From: Asterella californica
Taxonomy: Eukaryota > Streptophyta > Marchantiopsida > Marchantiales > Aytoniaceae
NCBI GenBank assembly: GCA_036924285.1
Contig: JAYKYS010000008.1
Span: 22,925,001 to 22,989,000 of the forward strand
DNA length: 64,000 nt
Direction of reading: 5' to 3'
Under the pieces are notes generated by a model that was given only the letters and a program-made list of their open reading frames with translations, did not search any database and was not told the DNA's origin. Positions 11,164 through 23,535 of this stretch are shown one piece after another. Every line of letters begins with the position of its first letter. Position 1 is the first letter of the stretch. A program made the position numbers and the translations under genes.

Positions 11164-12775
11164 TTGTTCGGGAGGATGCTGCGGACCTGGGATGATAGAT
11201 ATGTAGATGCTTGGGAGGATGGGAGGATGGGAGGGGGAACGAGCTATGACTATGGATGGGATGGACGGATCAGAAGGTATACCAGGGATGCAGTTGGATG
11301 CAGCAACTGCACGTTTGTTTCAAGCCTTCATTTTGCTTTGGGGACGAAGGCGCTTCGGAAGATGATTGACAAGCTCGATCTATTTGATGAGGAAGACATC
11401 TCAAAGTACTTGAGATGTTACAAGACGGGGATGGATTTGGATCACGTATCGAAGAAAGAGATGATCGAGACATTCGAACTCGCTGCGGTACTTGAGATAA
11501 GGGAGCATGTGAAGGGTCTAACAAAGCGTTTTGGGAGGAACTGGGATACATTTTCACATGCGTTGATGGAAGAATATTTCTTGGAAAACTCGGATCGTTT
11601 AACCAAGAAATCATTTTTGGGATGGGTCAATCGATCCAACAAGGGTTTACAGCCTACAGAGCTGTTAAAGGAGTTCGAGAGACAATTTTCTCAACTACCT
11701 ATGGTGGAGAAGCTAACCTTGGAGACCTACAAGACGGAGTTGTTTTTCAAGCTGTAGATGAACCATGGCAGGAACAGTTGGAGCTACTTCTGGAGGATGG
11801 AGAGGAAGAAGAAGGGTTGTGCATGAAGCGGTTGAGCTTCTTGTTTGGAGACATACAAGAGAAAGGGTTACAAGGTCGACACCTGTATCGTTGACTATCA
11901 CACAAGTTCGAGTAGTATTTGAGGTTCAACCTCCAGTTGTGGTTGTAGAGGAGAAGGATCCAACCATCGAAGACCTATAGCAAAAGATGCAAGATCTACA
12001 AGCTAAGGTTACTAGGTTGGAGGATAAAGGATCGACGACCAAGACGGTGCTTGTATCCAAACCAGCTTGGGTACATCCGTGCGTGTGGTGTGATGATACT
12101 AATCATCAACGGGACGATTGCATCGACTTTGCAGAATCTTTGCAACGTGAGGTTATTTCTTGGGAGGATGGAAAGATTACATTCACAAGTATGGGTACTC
12201 TCCTTCAAGCCAACGTTGGTAAAGGGGGGATGAAGAAATTTGTGGATGATTACCTTGCTGCACATGCAGTTGTAGCTATCGAAGATACAAGTTATGGTGC
12301 TAGGGTGGAGGAGATTGAGCATGATCTCCATATGGATGATTTGGATAAGCATGTGGATCCAAGCGAGCTCAAGTTGGATACTGCTTCCACGATGCAGAGC
12401 GAGAAGAAGGGACAAGAAGAGATTTTTTCAGAGAAGCAAGCTGGGGAAGATAAGGTTCAACAGGAAACTATACTTCCTGAACTGGCAATGGAAGACGGTC
12501 TTTCACAATCGGAGGAGATGGTTGGGATGCAGACAATGGACATGGTTGATCTGGTTACAGACATACAACAACCAGATATAGGTACAGTGATGGATGTGAA
12601 GGGAGGTTGGGAGGAGCGCATTCAAGATGCGAAGGTTGGATTCATTTCACAGGAGGTCTTGGGTGTGACTACAAGGGAAGTCCATGATGCCAACATTGAC
12701 ATCATCAAGGACGAACGACATGCTGAGGGTGAAGGAGAGTGGATAGATGCTCTCGAGACTACGGGTATAGGATGA
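11164..12775 (+). pseudogene. T2 Gag
   Basis: Homologous to T1 and T4 Gag: KALRKMIDKLDLFDEEDISKYLRCYKTGMDLDHVSKKEMI, then the KKSFLGWVNRSNKGLQ and LLKEFERQFSQLP region, then a C-x2-C-x4-H-x4-C knuckle at 12080-12121 (CVWCDDTNHQRDDC). After it comes GKGGMKKFVDDYLAAHAV, also shared. Frames shift near 11750 and again before 11987, and in-frame stops occur, so it is broken. The C-terminal part ends at 12775 and the protease is missing. Confidence 0.8.
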
Positions 12776-12910
12776 TGGGTAAGGATGGCTTACAGAGGAA
12801 AAGCCATTGCTGAAGGTGGTTTGGTTGAGATACTGATGCTTGGGAGGTTGTAAGGATTTTCAGGAGAAGAGGTAAGGGAGGATGATGGTTAAGGAGGATA
12901 TCATTGTACA
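12776..12910 (+). other. T2 internal remnant before T3 insertion
   Basis: About 135 bases after the last recognisable Gag codons, G-rich and without an ORF; the T3 composite begins just after. Confidence 0.4.
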
Positions 12911-12914
12911 ACGG

Positions 12915-14946
12915 TGTCGTAGCGAGAGCCTTTCCTTTGAGCAAGGGCGTACCTTCTGGCTGTGGTTAGCGATCGATGCACAGCAGAGTGACTAGTATCC
13001 CGTAGATTTCTCTCTGACTTCCTCGATAACTAAGCACTTTCTTTCTTTCAGTAAAGGGTCAAGATAACTACACGAAAACGTTGGATGATCATGGGCACGA
13101 CAAACGGGATATGCGATGACATGATCTCTCGGTAGTATTCCTCTCCGAAGTTTCTCACTACTAGGACTTCGTACATGGCTTTGGGTCGACAGATGTATCT
13201 TATCTCGCACTCGGTGTTAAAGTTTACAAGAGGGAGCTGATTTAGATCCATCCTTCGTTAGATAAGGATGAAGACGGTGAGATCCCATTCTTGGCCTTAA
13301 GTGACAACAGGTAAGATCACAATAACAGGCGAGCATGACTTGCGCGGTAAAGTTATGCCTGAAGGATCCTATCAGAAACTGTTGAAAATGAACTCGTTCC
13401 ATGTACATCAGTTTAATCTGGAAAGGGTTTCGAAAAGGAAATCTGGGCGGTAAGTAGAGTCCTTCGTCCATCTCTCACAACATGTGCACTCCAACTACAA
13501 AGGTATCTCGATCCATAAAACTCCGATACAATATCATAGGATCACCACGATCTTCCCACGAACAATCTCTTGAATTTTCCAAGGTCGAATGCCCTCACAC
13601 ATGTCACTTTCCTTTTCTTAAAAGATTCGAACACAAAACAAGGATAGGTGCAAGCCCCCCCTAACCGAGCAACCCAAGCCACACGGGCCGATGAGGTGGC
13701 ACACATGCACATCGCATGTTTGATGCCGTCATACTCATCCACGTGTAGGTCGTCTGGCTGAAAGGTTCTAATGCATGCACCGTAACGTGTCCCAATACCA
13801 GAGACTAGGCTAGACAGGTACTCGACTTTACAGGTCAAGGATCGCACTTTGCCACGTTGAGTGCGAACCTGACAACCACATGACGTGGTTACAACGTAGG
13901 TCGTTGAAGTCTTATCTACGCCTAGAATACTCCCCAAAGCAATACAAACGTCACACTGGATACTTTTCTGCCAGCTGCCGCTAACAAGACTCGGGACCTG
14001 GACTAGATACCGTTGCCGATACAACTCGACAGAAAAACAGCGAACTTTCACACATGATAGGTACAGATCTACAACTCAGTCTCCTCTCAACCTTGCCACG
14101 TAGGTAGGATACAAGAATCTCTACTTACAGGTCAAATTTCAGGAAGATCTTACGGCTAGATCTCCTCTCACAATTAACACAAATTCACAGAAACTAACAC
14201 GCACTCCCAATCTCAGATTCAGGACAGAAGCTTCTTCGCCTAAATGAACCGTCCACTTCCACTCAAACTTCCTGTGCTATCAATTCAGAAGGTAAACTCA
14301 CTACTCAGGAAATTTGAGCCGATTTGACCGTTCGGATCATCCTCCACAAATCAGCAAACTTGCTGCTCCAGATTGAAAGCTTTCTGCACCCCGTGGTCTT
14401 CAAATCGCCATTGCGCTCAATCCGCATAACATCCGGTAGTGAAATTTGGGGTCAGAGCTTCAGCAACTGACAGACTACAAGCTCATGAAATCTGGTCTCA
14501 ATCTGACGGCTCAATCACTCAAATTCCTTAATCTTACAATCGGAAGAGAAAGCTATATACTCTCGTCACTCTATGAACTTCAAAATGCCATAACGTATGC
14601 CATGGACCTCCATATCGAGTGAAATTTGGGCTCAGGTTGCTCCTCCCGTCAAGAACTCTTCGTCCATACCCTCTGATCTCGAAAGTCCCTCGTGAAAGTG
14701 CCCCGATCCTCCCAGAGCACACATTTAGGTAGATGACAAGTTATCTTCACTTTTTGGAGGACCAATGGGAAGGTAAAGGACTCAACCTTGTCCTTTTCTG
14801 CCCCATGGAGACCACCATCAGATAATAGAGCATTCTAAGCCCATAAGAGCAAAGTTTTAGATCTCATTACACCACAACTTCTACAACTGTGCGCAAAACG
14901 CACTTATATGCGTAATTTACATACTAGTTGGTCCCACAACAGGACA
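12915..14946 (-). repeat. T3 3' LTR, 2.03 kb, carrying the paired ORF
   Basis: Minus-strand start TGTCCTGTTG at 14946 and end CTACGACA at 12915. About 95% alike by eye to the solo LTR 39151-41141, which has clear 4-bp TSDs and so fixes these ends. A TATA-like run (minus gtatatagc) lies near 14556. The paired ORF lies at 13048-13471, in the last third of the LTR. Confidence 0.75.
13048..13471 (-). pseudogene. Paired small ORF, copy 1 (module 1 broken, module 2 intact)
   Basis: Module 2 (13048-13251) is a 67-codon ORF, VNFNTECEIRYICRPKAM in its first half, FGEEYYREIMSSHIPFVVP in the middle and ILTLY at the end. Module 1 (13217-13471) begins MDEGLYLPPRFPFRNPF, but frame is lost after FTAQVM. 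The module 1 stop (TAA) is six bases before the module 2 ATG, as in the other copies. Same strand as the LTR. Product unknown. Confidence 0.7.
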
Positions 14947-14985
14947 TTTCACCCCCTCCAAACCTGCACATCCTCCGGTATGTGC
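14947..14985 (-). promoter_or_regulatory. T3 hairpin plus polypurine tract
   Basis: Minus strand: GCACAT, 8-nt loop ACCGGAGG, ATGTGC (14966-14985), then a run ending GGAGGGGGTGAAA directly against the 3' LTR start. The same unit occurs at 17900-17937, 29517-29554 and 48967-49004. Confidence 0.75.
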
Positions 14986-15093
14986 CAACTTGTTATCCAT
15001 AGTCATCATCGTAGCCCTCATCATGCTCTGAATTGTCAAGTTCATCATCATCTTCTCTCGCATAAGGTCTGGAAAGATGAGAATCGAAGATGT
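14986..15093 (-). pseudogene. T3 pol acidic C-terminal tail
   Basis: Minus-strand reading of ~36 codons rich in Asp/Glu (REDDDELDNSEHDEGYDDD), stopping a few bases before the conserved hairpin. T1 pol ends in the same kind of acidic tail at the same distance from its hairpin. Everything upstream is deleted. Confidence 0.6.
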
Positions 15094-17421
15094 GTAGTCG
15101 ACTTTACAGGTCAAGGATCGCACTTTGCCACGTTGTCGGAGTGTGATCCATCTACCTAGAAAAGTGCCGGGCTTCTGGCTGTGGTTGTTTACTCAAGAGG
15201 TTGGCTTTCAGGTCACAATAGGGCTATAAACACTCACACAGATGTGTAAGATCTAGTAATATGCTCAGAAAGCGAAATTCAGGTCTAGCTGGTAGTAATA
15301 GGATCCGGCGGTGAACTTTGACACTCACGGAGAAGAAAACTATGAAGGTTTAGACTTCTAAACTTCCCCTACATGCAAATGAGGTACTATTGAACTCACA
15401 CACGAAGTTTCAGCTTGAGATCAAATTCTGACACGGAGATATGGACAGAAAAGTTCTGAGCAAGAAAACTACGGCAATTTCTGGTACCTAGCTGGCTATT
15501 TCAACCTAGAACAGAAGATTGGCTCGATCAATTTCAAATATTCTCACAGTATTTGAAGTCTACAGGATGCCGAACATCTCTGTGAAGTTGGAACTCCTGA
15601 CTGTACACAGAACTCCAGATCTCCTCCTTTGAAGTCGCTGCTCTAGATTAAGAGCTTTTCAGACCCCCTCTGCTTCAGCGGCCGCCCTGAATTACTCAGT
15701 CACTCAATCGATGCGAAACTTTTTGGGAAATCGTAGCCCTTCCTGTGCTCTTAGATTTCGAAGTCCCCCCACCAAATGCTCGAACTCTCCTTTAGAGCTC
15801 TGTTTCTAAATTTAGAGTTAAACTAAAGACAAAAACAGACCAATGGGAGTTCATAGCTCCACTTGGTTGTCCTTTAGTGCCCTAATCCACGTGGTAACTC
15901 AACTTCACTCAAAGGCTACCACGTCAGCCCCTAAAGTGTCAGCGTAAATCTTAAACTTCACGCGAAGGCATGTAAAATAACACGTAACCCTAAAAGATAA
16001 CTTAACCAATCTAGAAAGCGTGCATGGGCCACAAGTAAGTACAACCCATGAGCTTAAACCTCTATCAGCATGGAAACCCTAAGTTATGTACTTTCACAAC
16101 ATAGATAAGCATGATATCATTTGCACAAACGCAGGAGTGCTTGAACAAGATAGATAACATACTATCAACCTACTAAGACTCAAAATATATAACACAATAG
16201 TGTCAACACCGTATCCAAAGGTGTCAAATATATGTATAAAGGACTAGAAGTAATATGAGCTAACTTCTAGAACTACTAAACTCAAGCGTCGGAGTAGAAG
16301 TCAAGCATGTAGCCGCCAAGTAGCGCGACAACGTTGAGTGCAAACCTGACAACCACATGACGTGGTTACAACCTAGGTCGCTGAAGTCTTATCTACGCCT
16401 AGAATACTCCCCAAAGCAATACAAACGTCACACTGGATACTTTTCTGCCAGCTGCCGCTAACAACACTCGGGACCTAGACTAGATACTGTTGCCGATACA
16501 ACTCGACAGAAAAACAGCGAACTTTCACACATGATAGGTACAGATCTACAACTCAGTCTCCTCTCAACCTTGCCAAGCAGGTAGGATACAAGAATCTCTA
16601 CTTACAGGTCAAATTTCAGGAAGATCTGACGGTTAGATCTCCTCTCACAATTAACACAAATTCATAGAAACTAACACGCACTTCCAATCTCAGATTCAGG
16701 ACAGAAGCTTCTTCGCCTAAATGAACCGTCCACTTCCACTCAAACTTCCTGTGCTATCAATTCAGAAGGTAAACTCACTACTCAGGAAATTTGAGCCGAT
16801 TTGACCGTTCGGATCATCCTCCACAAATCAGCAAACTTGCTGCTCCAGATTGAAAGCTTTTTGCACCCCGTCGTCTTCAAATCGCCATTGCGCTCAATCC
16901 GCATAACATCCGGTGGTGAAATTTGGGGACAGAGCTTCAGCAACTGACAGACTACAAGCTCATGAAATCTGGTCTCAATCTGACGGCTCAATCACTCAAA
17001 TTCCTTAATATTACAATCGGAAGAGAAAGCTATGTACTCTCGTCATTCTATGAACTTCAAAATGCCATAACGTATGGCCTGGACCTCCAAATCGAGTGAA
17101 ATTTGGGCTCAGGTTGCTCCTCCCGTCGAGAGCTCTCCGCCCATGCCCTCTGATCTTGAAAATCCCTCGTGAAAGTGCCCCGATCCTCCCAGAGCGCACA
17201 TTTAGGTAGATGACAAGTTATCTTCACTTTTTGGAGGACCAATGGGAACTTAAAGGACTCAACCTTGTCCTTTTCTGCCCCATGGAGACCCCCAGCAGAT
17301 AATAGAGCATTCTAAGCCCATAAGAGCAAAGTTTTAGATCTCATTACACCACAACTTCTACAACTGTGCGCAAAACGCACTTATGCGTAATTTACATACT
17401 AGTTGGTCCCACAACAGGACA
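15094..17421 (-). repeat. T3 5' LTR remnant, interrupted by a solo LTR
   Basis: Pieces 15094-15133 and 16331-17421 are collinear with 13820-14946; the uninterrupted site is seen at 13846-13862. The last ~900 bases of the LTR, including the paired ORF, were lost in the internal deletion. The right end TGTCCTG is at 17421. Confidence 0.75.
15134..16330 (-). mobile_element. T1-type solo LTR with TSD ACGT
   Basis: Minus strand begins TGTCGCGCTACTTGGCGGC at 16330 and ends ATCACACTCCGACA at 15134, matching the T1 LTR (41668-43040) but shorter (1197 against 1373 bp). ACGT stands at 15130-15133 and again at 16331-16334. The uninterrupted target is present in the T3 LTR copies at 13846 and 40090, which confirms the insertion. 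Confidence 0.9.
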
Positions 17422-17937
17422 GCGAGATAATGATGGTTGCGTTTGAGGATTTTGGTTGCAGCAGCGTGGTTCTTTTTTTTAGAAAAACAAAAAAGAAGAG
17501 ATGAATAGATACGATGACATGTACAGACTTGAGGTTGAAGGTTACATCATGATATGTGATGATGATTTGGGATGACGAGGAATGTCTACTACGACACTAG
17601 GGTCACAAACCTCGACGGTGAGATTCTACTGGTTGGATGGAAGATATTTCTATGATATGATGATTTATTCCTTCTATGTCTTCGTATATTGAAAGATGCG
17701 TAGATCTAGAGGGAGTGATTGGATAGGAGGTTGAAGAGAAAATCGATGAGCATGGATCTAGGGAAGATCATGGCAGGGTAGCAACTTCAAGATGGCGATC
17801 AGGTTGCAGACTTGAGGATGAGGTTGACTGAGATGAGAGGGAGGATGACAAGATGAGAACGAATGGGCGTGCCGGTCCACTCTTTGGTTGGTATCTCTGG
17901 TGCATATCGGAGGATGCACATGTTTGGAGGGGGTGGA
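17422..17937 (+). other. T2 3' internal tail with hairpin and polypurine tract
   Basis: About 500 bases without an ORF, ending in hairpin GTGCAT-ATCGGAGG-ATGCAC (17900-17919) and the purine run TTGGAGGGGGTGGA against the LTR at 17938. The stem differs from the other three copies at two pairs, both compensated. Confidence 0.65.
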
Positions 17938-19330
17938 TGTCGTGTCGTGGATCGGCTCTTACTTGAAATTCAGACTTCGATGCTTGTCACTCCAAAGACA
18001 CTCATGAGAAAGCAAGCTAGGCCTCAACTTACGAACTTTTGGCACCATTTTGGATCTCCACTTTCATCGCATCAGTGGATAGAGCTCTTTGTCAGCTTTT
18101 CATAAGCACCTTGTCTACTTTGTTTGGACGTCTAGTGGAGAAGTTACAAGACTCGAAAGATGGAGAAAACAAGCTAGGCTCTAGTTTACTTGTTGACTGG
18201 GTATTTGAGACTTCAGGTGTTATATCAAAGACGCAAGGGGCCTGCTTCATTATTATCACAGAGAACTTCGTACGTACAGAGATTGACACAAGGGGGCAGC
18301 TTAGATGCTAGCTTGCACTTGCGATCTGTCAACGGACGGTTCAGGAGATTTGGAGATCCAATGCAGGCGCGCAAGGCGTCATTGGATTCAGATCTGTGCA
18401 GGCTACGCACTGGTTAAGACGGTTCGTGAAGAGACGGATCGAAGAGAGTGTACTGAGGGAAATTGAGACGCAAGAAGGAAATTTGGAGGATTTCAGTTAT
18501 CTATGAAAGAGAGTTAGACCGTTGGGGTCATTCCAGAGTCCAAACTTGCTGTCCTTAGATCCATCGGGATCAGAACACCGAGTTCAACAGGAAATTGAAG
18601 ACGATACGGGTTTTTATTTTCAGGAGTTCTGAGTGAAATTGGCTCGCAGGGAAGCTCAAATTTTCATTCGTCTGCGACTTGAGATTGAGTTGTTCTTCGT
18701 GATCGGTGAGCCAAGCTCTTTATTCTTGGTGCCTACGCGATCAGGGAGTCTTCATCTACGCATAGGAGAAGACCGTGTGTGGATTGGATTGTTGGTTTGG
18801 ATGTGGTGAGCGAGTTTGAGCCGCAGGGAGTCGATTTACGTTAGTTTTTTGCAACCTGCGACCAAATTTCTCGTGTGATTTTGCAAGAGGAACTCCAAAC
18901 GGCTTGTTTGGAGTCTTGTTGGGTTCAGGGTAGCTAGATCTACCTACTAGAGAAGACGAATATCAGTTTAGACGATCCGTTTGTGCAGTGTATGCGATAT
19001 TAAGCCGCAGGGAGGAGTTTTTGAAGGTTCGGTCACTTGCGATCGAAAACCGGCGATATCTCGGCTGTTGGGAGTCGGATCTGAAGGTTTCTTGGGTTAA
19101 CGGAGTCAGTAGAGGAGACACTATCGACATCTGAAGTCTGTTCGGTGAAAGGAGGAAGTTCTCAAATAGACCTTTTTCGGTTTCTTCGCTACGGGTTTTG
19201 CTCTTTTGAGTTCGTTAGAGTTCTGGTTGACTATATACAACTTATGGTAACTAGTTTTGGCTAAGAGCTTGTACATAGATGTGGTTTGGACTTGTGTTTG
19301 GATCGCGTGATACTGCTGTGGCTCTGTTGG
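17938..19330 (+). repeat. T2 3' LTR, truncated
   Basis: Starts TGTCGTGTCGTGGATCGG; collinear with 9160-10755 apart from the missing tandem unit and scattered differences. Homology stops near 19330 at 'gtggctctgtt', where the foldback sequence begins. Confidence 0.75.
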
Positions 19331-20782
19331 AAGTTGTTTACAGGAAGTTGTTTGGGACAACTTTCGATTAACTGACGTATTTGGAAGACTTCCCGCAGCC
19401 AGGCTTCTCATCACTGGTCTCACTTGTCCTCGTCTTCCGACACGCAATCTAATCTCACAACAGACACGAAACATCCATATGCTGTTCTTCCGACTTCTCA
19501 CCTCTCATAAACACTCAAAAGAAGCTTGCTGCATGACGGGAAGACATGACCCTCGACCATTCTCTCCAGATTCTGTCAGCAAGACTTCTCACAACTCTTT
19601 TCTAAGTTCGAGAAGAAGAAGGAATAGGCTGCTAGAGGTCGGACAGAAGAGACCCGTAAAAGATCCTCACGTCTTCTCGCGCATTCTGCCAGTCTTTCCA
19701 ACCTTCTAGTCTCTCTAGGAACCTGTGGATTTGAGAAGCTCGGAAGATCTGGAGGCATAGGCCTGGTTCCCAACTTCCAGCTTCTCGAAACAACAATCAA
19801 CTCACCAAGTCACTTAGGATTCGTACCAAGCCCTCTCTCAACACCAAACCAATCCAATCCAATCTCGATACGAATTGAACACACTCGTCTTCCGAAGACT
19901 TCAGACATTCAGAAGCGTTTTCCGAAGATGTTCAGATCTTCAGAAGCGTCTTCTGTCTATGAGTTCGGGAACAAAGGTGTGGTAGGGTAGGGAAATTGAT
20001 AGTCAAGTGATCGAATTTAAGAAGGAGAGATGGGGAAGCTCGATTCCTACTTAGGAAAAAGTAGGAAGATGGTTGTCGAAAATTGGACAGCGCTTCCACG
20101 CCCAATTCTCGTAGAGGAAAGTTCAGGGTAGAGGAATCGATCGATAGGCTTCCTGCAAATGAGCGAGGAAGCGCAGGGAACATCAAATCAGAGACGGGAA
20201 GCGGTGGGAAGGAGAAAGAACACGAGAAGAACCTCAGTAAAGCTTCTGGCTGCTTCTGATGCACCTTCAGTCTTCTGCGTGCTTTCGGTCTCAATCCCAG
20301 CTCCAATGCGATCTCACGAACCTGCTCCTGTCGTCAATCTTGAGCTACACGCCTCTGCTGCTGCAATCGATCCTTTTCTTCCTTGGAAACTTCTCTAATC
20401 GACCCTCAATGTCTGCTTCCTTGAATCCAAAGAGATTCCTTCAGTTCGACTGTGGTTCCAGCTCTCACAGAATCGTCCTCTCTCTCTCTAGCTTCAATTC
20501 GGTCCTCTGAGTTCGCAATTACACTCTCATTGCTTCTAGGTCCAATTTGACACCTCGATGACAACCGGCTTCTCAAAATGCAGACGTCCTTCACTATGAG
20601 AAGTAGGCGATCAATCTTACGCTAATGCGCCTCATCCGTTTCTTCCTTGCGTTTTAAGATAATGTCTTGGTAACCCCGATTCACCCACTACTAGGTAGTA
20701 CCTACTCTCCCGTTGTGATGTGACACATGGTTGGTACCCCAAAGGTCCAGTCACCGTCTTCCGGAAGATGTCCGTCTTCCGT

Positions 20783-23125
20783 TGTCGTGTGACGTGCTTT
20801 CTTATCTGAGAATACACCGAGTATCTAGCTGTAGAGAGTACGTGTTGCACTCCGTGACTCAGAACTAGCAACCACCCAAACCTCTCTCTGACCTCCAAGT
20901 ACACTCTGAACCTATCTCGCTACGATATCCTCACGTCCTCTCGGTAGATCTCTCTCTTACTCGACTAGGAATAGAATCGAGATAACAAGCACGGGCAACC
21001 TGTTCCTGCCATCACCGCAAGCACTCTTGGGTCTGCTGGTCATCACTCCAACCTCACCACAAGAGAAATATCAGCACTCCTAATAGAAAAGAAACTAAGC
21101 GCAACGTCCGCACACAAATCCAAATCAAACCAACTGGGCGTACAAACAGGCATGCGAGTATGGAGAGGATCCAAACACAGGCAATACTGTCAACAACTCT
21201 CCATACTCATGATAGAGTGCTCTGAAGCACTTGCAAAAATCTCCAGGTCGACCTGTTCTTCAAAGAATCTTAAATCTTGCGCCTTTTTTGGAGCAAAACC
21301 TCTCAACTTCACCTCGCTGTCACCCCTCAATCATAACTCAGAATGAGATGAAACCAAGGCCAATAGGTAGCCTATAGAATAATCTCTCTATTAAGATATT
21401 ACATACAGAGAGATCATCTCTGAGTTGGCATCTATGCCTTGTCAAAGTTCGCTGTTTTTATAACATGATACTATTTCGACAGAACTTTGTTGTTCGATTC
21501 CTCACAAACCACTCGATCAAAACGGCTCAAACTTCTCAGGAAACTAATGTGTCACCATCACTACCACTCTGTAAAATTTCACCAGTAGATCCTCAACCAA
21601 ACTCTCGAAATGATCCAAGCCCTTATCTGTCAATGACACAAGGCGATATGCAGACCCTTGTGCACAAAAACGATGATACCTTTAAACCCAATAATCCAAA
21701 TGGTCTGAAATTTCACATGTATGTAGTTGATTGTACCTTCTCAGACACTGGAAGGTTTCATAGCGAAATTCAACCTCAAACTCTCCATATCTCTCTCAAT
21801 GTCTCCAGTTTATAGTCGTCTACTATCATAGCCTCCGATTTGAGACACCCAACTTCAGCCGGCCATAACTTTTTCACTCCGGCTTGGAATCGATTGATCT
21901 CGGAGTCCATCAGCAAGCCCATCTCAAGAGCTTTCCAGTAACAGTCAATTCGTCTCTAGCAACCTCACAGAACTCCCAGAAAGTGAGAAAGACCTCACGG
22001 AAACAAAATTGATCACGAATTTGACCCCCTCAGCTTCAATTGATCGAAACATTCTCATCCGTGCTTCAAATCGAACAACCATTGAATCCACGGGCATCCT
22101 CGTCTCCTAAGCTTTCCAACCATATCTCACACTCCGCGAATGGACAAAGGGAAGTGCCTCTAACTCTCAAAAACGTGAAAAGAACTTGGTAGAAGGTGAT
22201 TGATTAAATTTTCGATCAAGAAGAAACAAGTTGACAAAAGAGGTTTTGTCTTCACTCACATGACAAACACAAAGAACGAATTTTTATCCAAGAGTATCAT
22301 TTGGGCCTCAAAGCTTATATTGAACAAACTACAAACATGTGACGTTGACGATATCGTTGGTCAAGAAGCACGTAGACATGAAAAACAAACTACGCTCAAT
22401 ATAGAGTCAGAATCCTGACTCTAAAACGGTTGACAATAAACAGAACAACAAAAGGAACGGATGAAGCTATTATCTGGTTGTAATAATCTTCTCTGAAATT
22501 CCTCATCACAAACTCCCGATGCGCTACCTTTGGTTGACTCTAGCAACGTATTTTGACCCAAGTGTTAAACGGAACTCTTGCTGGAAAGTTCAGATCCAAT
22601 GGAGGATCCATACCACATCAGAGCAAGATGTAGACAGTAAGATCCCAGACAGCGTCGTAAGTGACAATGAGAAGAATGATAAGATCTAGAGTAGCCATCA
22701 TCGCAGTCATAAACGACTCTCCCTAATAAGCTACCATAAATACTCGAAAGTGATCCCGCGGCAGACAATGAATCTTATTGACAAATGGATGCGCAAGTGG
22801 AAGATCAGGAGCACGAAAGAGCTCTCCGTTCATACCTACCACTCGCACTGTCGCTTACTTCATCCGATGATACTGATCACACTCACACTAGACTTGGATA
22901 CTCTACACTCTATATCTCAAGCTCCGCGCACCTCTCTTCTTATACATCAACCTCGCATGTGACGACAAGAGTACTACTCTTATCTCCACTCAGCGGAGAG
23001 TACACGGATCGTCCACGTGGAACCTTATCGTTTGATACGATAAAGTCCCAGTGGCTCATCAACACCAAACACGTACGATAAGGATATGTGGTGGTTTCAC
23101 ACCTTAGCCAATCCACAACACGACA
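20783..23125 (-). mobile_element. T4-type solo LTR, 2.34 kb, with decayed paired ORF
   Basis: Minus strand starts TGTCGTGTTGTGG at 23125 and ends CACGTCACACGACA at 20783. Flanks are CCGT (20779-20782) and CCAT (23126-23129), one transition apart, consistent with a 4-bp TSD. Length agrees with the T4 LTR once nested insertions are removed (~2.41 kb). A TATA-like run (minus tgtataag) lies near 22940, about 180 bases into the LTR, close to where T4 has its TATA box. Confidence 0.75.
22396..22800 (-). pseudogene. Paired small ORF, copy 2 (decayed)
   Basis: Module 1 is recognisable at its end (IVTYDAVWDLTVYILL, then TGA) but has an earlier frame break. Six bases after the TGA comes the module 2 ATG (22611), reading PARVPFNTWVKIRC, then a stop, then KVAHREFVMRNF, SSVPFVVLFIVNRF and ILTLY before TGA at 22396. 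The C-to-stop change is TGC/TAC-like to TAG. Sense strand of its LTR. Product unknown. Confidence 0.65.
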
Positions 23126-23356
23126 CCATCTTCCGTCTTTTGTCTTCCGAAGACCTAGTCGGGAAGACGTCTTCTCGGAAGATGTCCTTCTTCCGTCTTC
23201 GGAAGAAGTCGACTTCTCTTACAAAAAGTTCTTAAGACCATCTTTCTTCTAAGCAAGATGTTATCTTAAGCAACAAGGTTATTTCAATACACAGACATGT
23301 TATTATTTTCAAAAATTTCAAAAATTCGTACATCTTGTAAATTGTGGGCACCACAA

Positions 23357-23535
23357 GAGCTAGATGGTACCCCTTTGAAGCTATCGTTGGTCGGCAAACG
23401 TGTGAAATTGTTCAAAAGGCGTGGAGGATCAGTAGAGTTATTCAATTTTTTTGGGTCAGAGCAGAGGACAACAAGAGACAAAGACTCTCGGTTACCGAAG
23501 AGATTGAGGCGGAGGAGAGTGACGATGATGAAGAA
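23357..23535 (+). pseudogene. Captured Ty3 pol C-terminal fragment in the foldback loop
   Basis: Reads ELDGTPLKLSLVGKRVKLFKRR, matching the T1 pol end (ELDGAVLKIPVAGKRIKLFRRR). After a frame change at a T-run it continues as an acidic tail (EEIEAEESDDDEEL). It fills exactly the gap between the inverted arms: ATTGTGGGCACCACAA (23341-23356) and its reverse complement at 23536-23550. Confidence 0.75.

Larger units (their letters stand above)
12915..17421 (-). mobile_element. T3 composite: two LTRs around a deleted interior
   Basis: On the minus strand: 5' LTR remnant (17421 down to 15094), then an acidic pol tail, hairpin and polypurine tract (15093-14947), then a 3' LTR (14946-12915). The 5' LTR remnant, primer site, gag and almost all of pol are lost by one internal deletion whose breakpoint is near 15093. 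Flanks are ACGG (12911-12914) and GCGA (17422-17425), two transitions apart, so a TSD is possible but unproven. A T1-type solo LTR interrupts the 5' LTR. Confidence 0.7.
9160..19330 (+). mobile_element. T2, family T LTR retrotransposon, deleted and nested
   Basis: Two copies of one LTR (9160-~11063 and 17938-~19330) face the same way and flank a tRNA-Trp-type primer site, a broken gag and a 3' tail with hairpin and polypurine tract. Protease, RT and integrase are absent. The T3 composite (12915-17421) sits in the middle. The element is inserted in the family A1 extra ORF and its 3' LTR is cut by the foldback starting near 19345. Confidence 0.75.

Noticed and set aside
13855..17421. Apparent segmental duplication of 13855-14945 and 16331-17421
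   Set aside because: Explained as the two LTRs of the T3 composite; a third copy at 39151-41141 has its own TSD.
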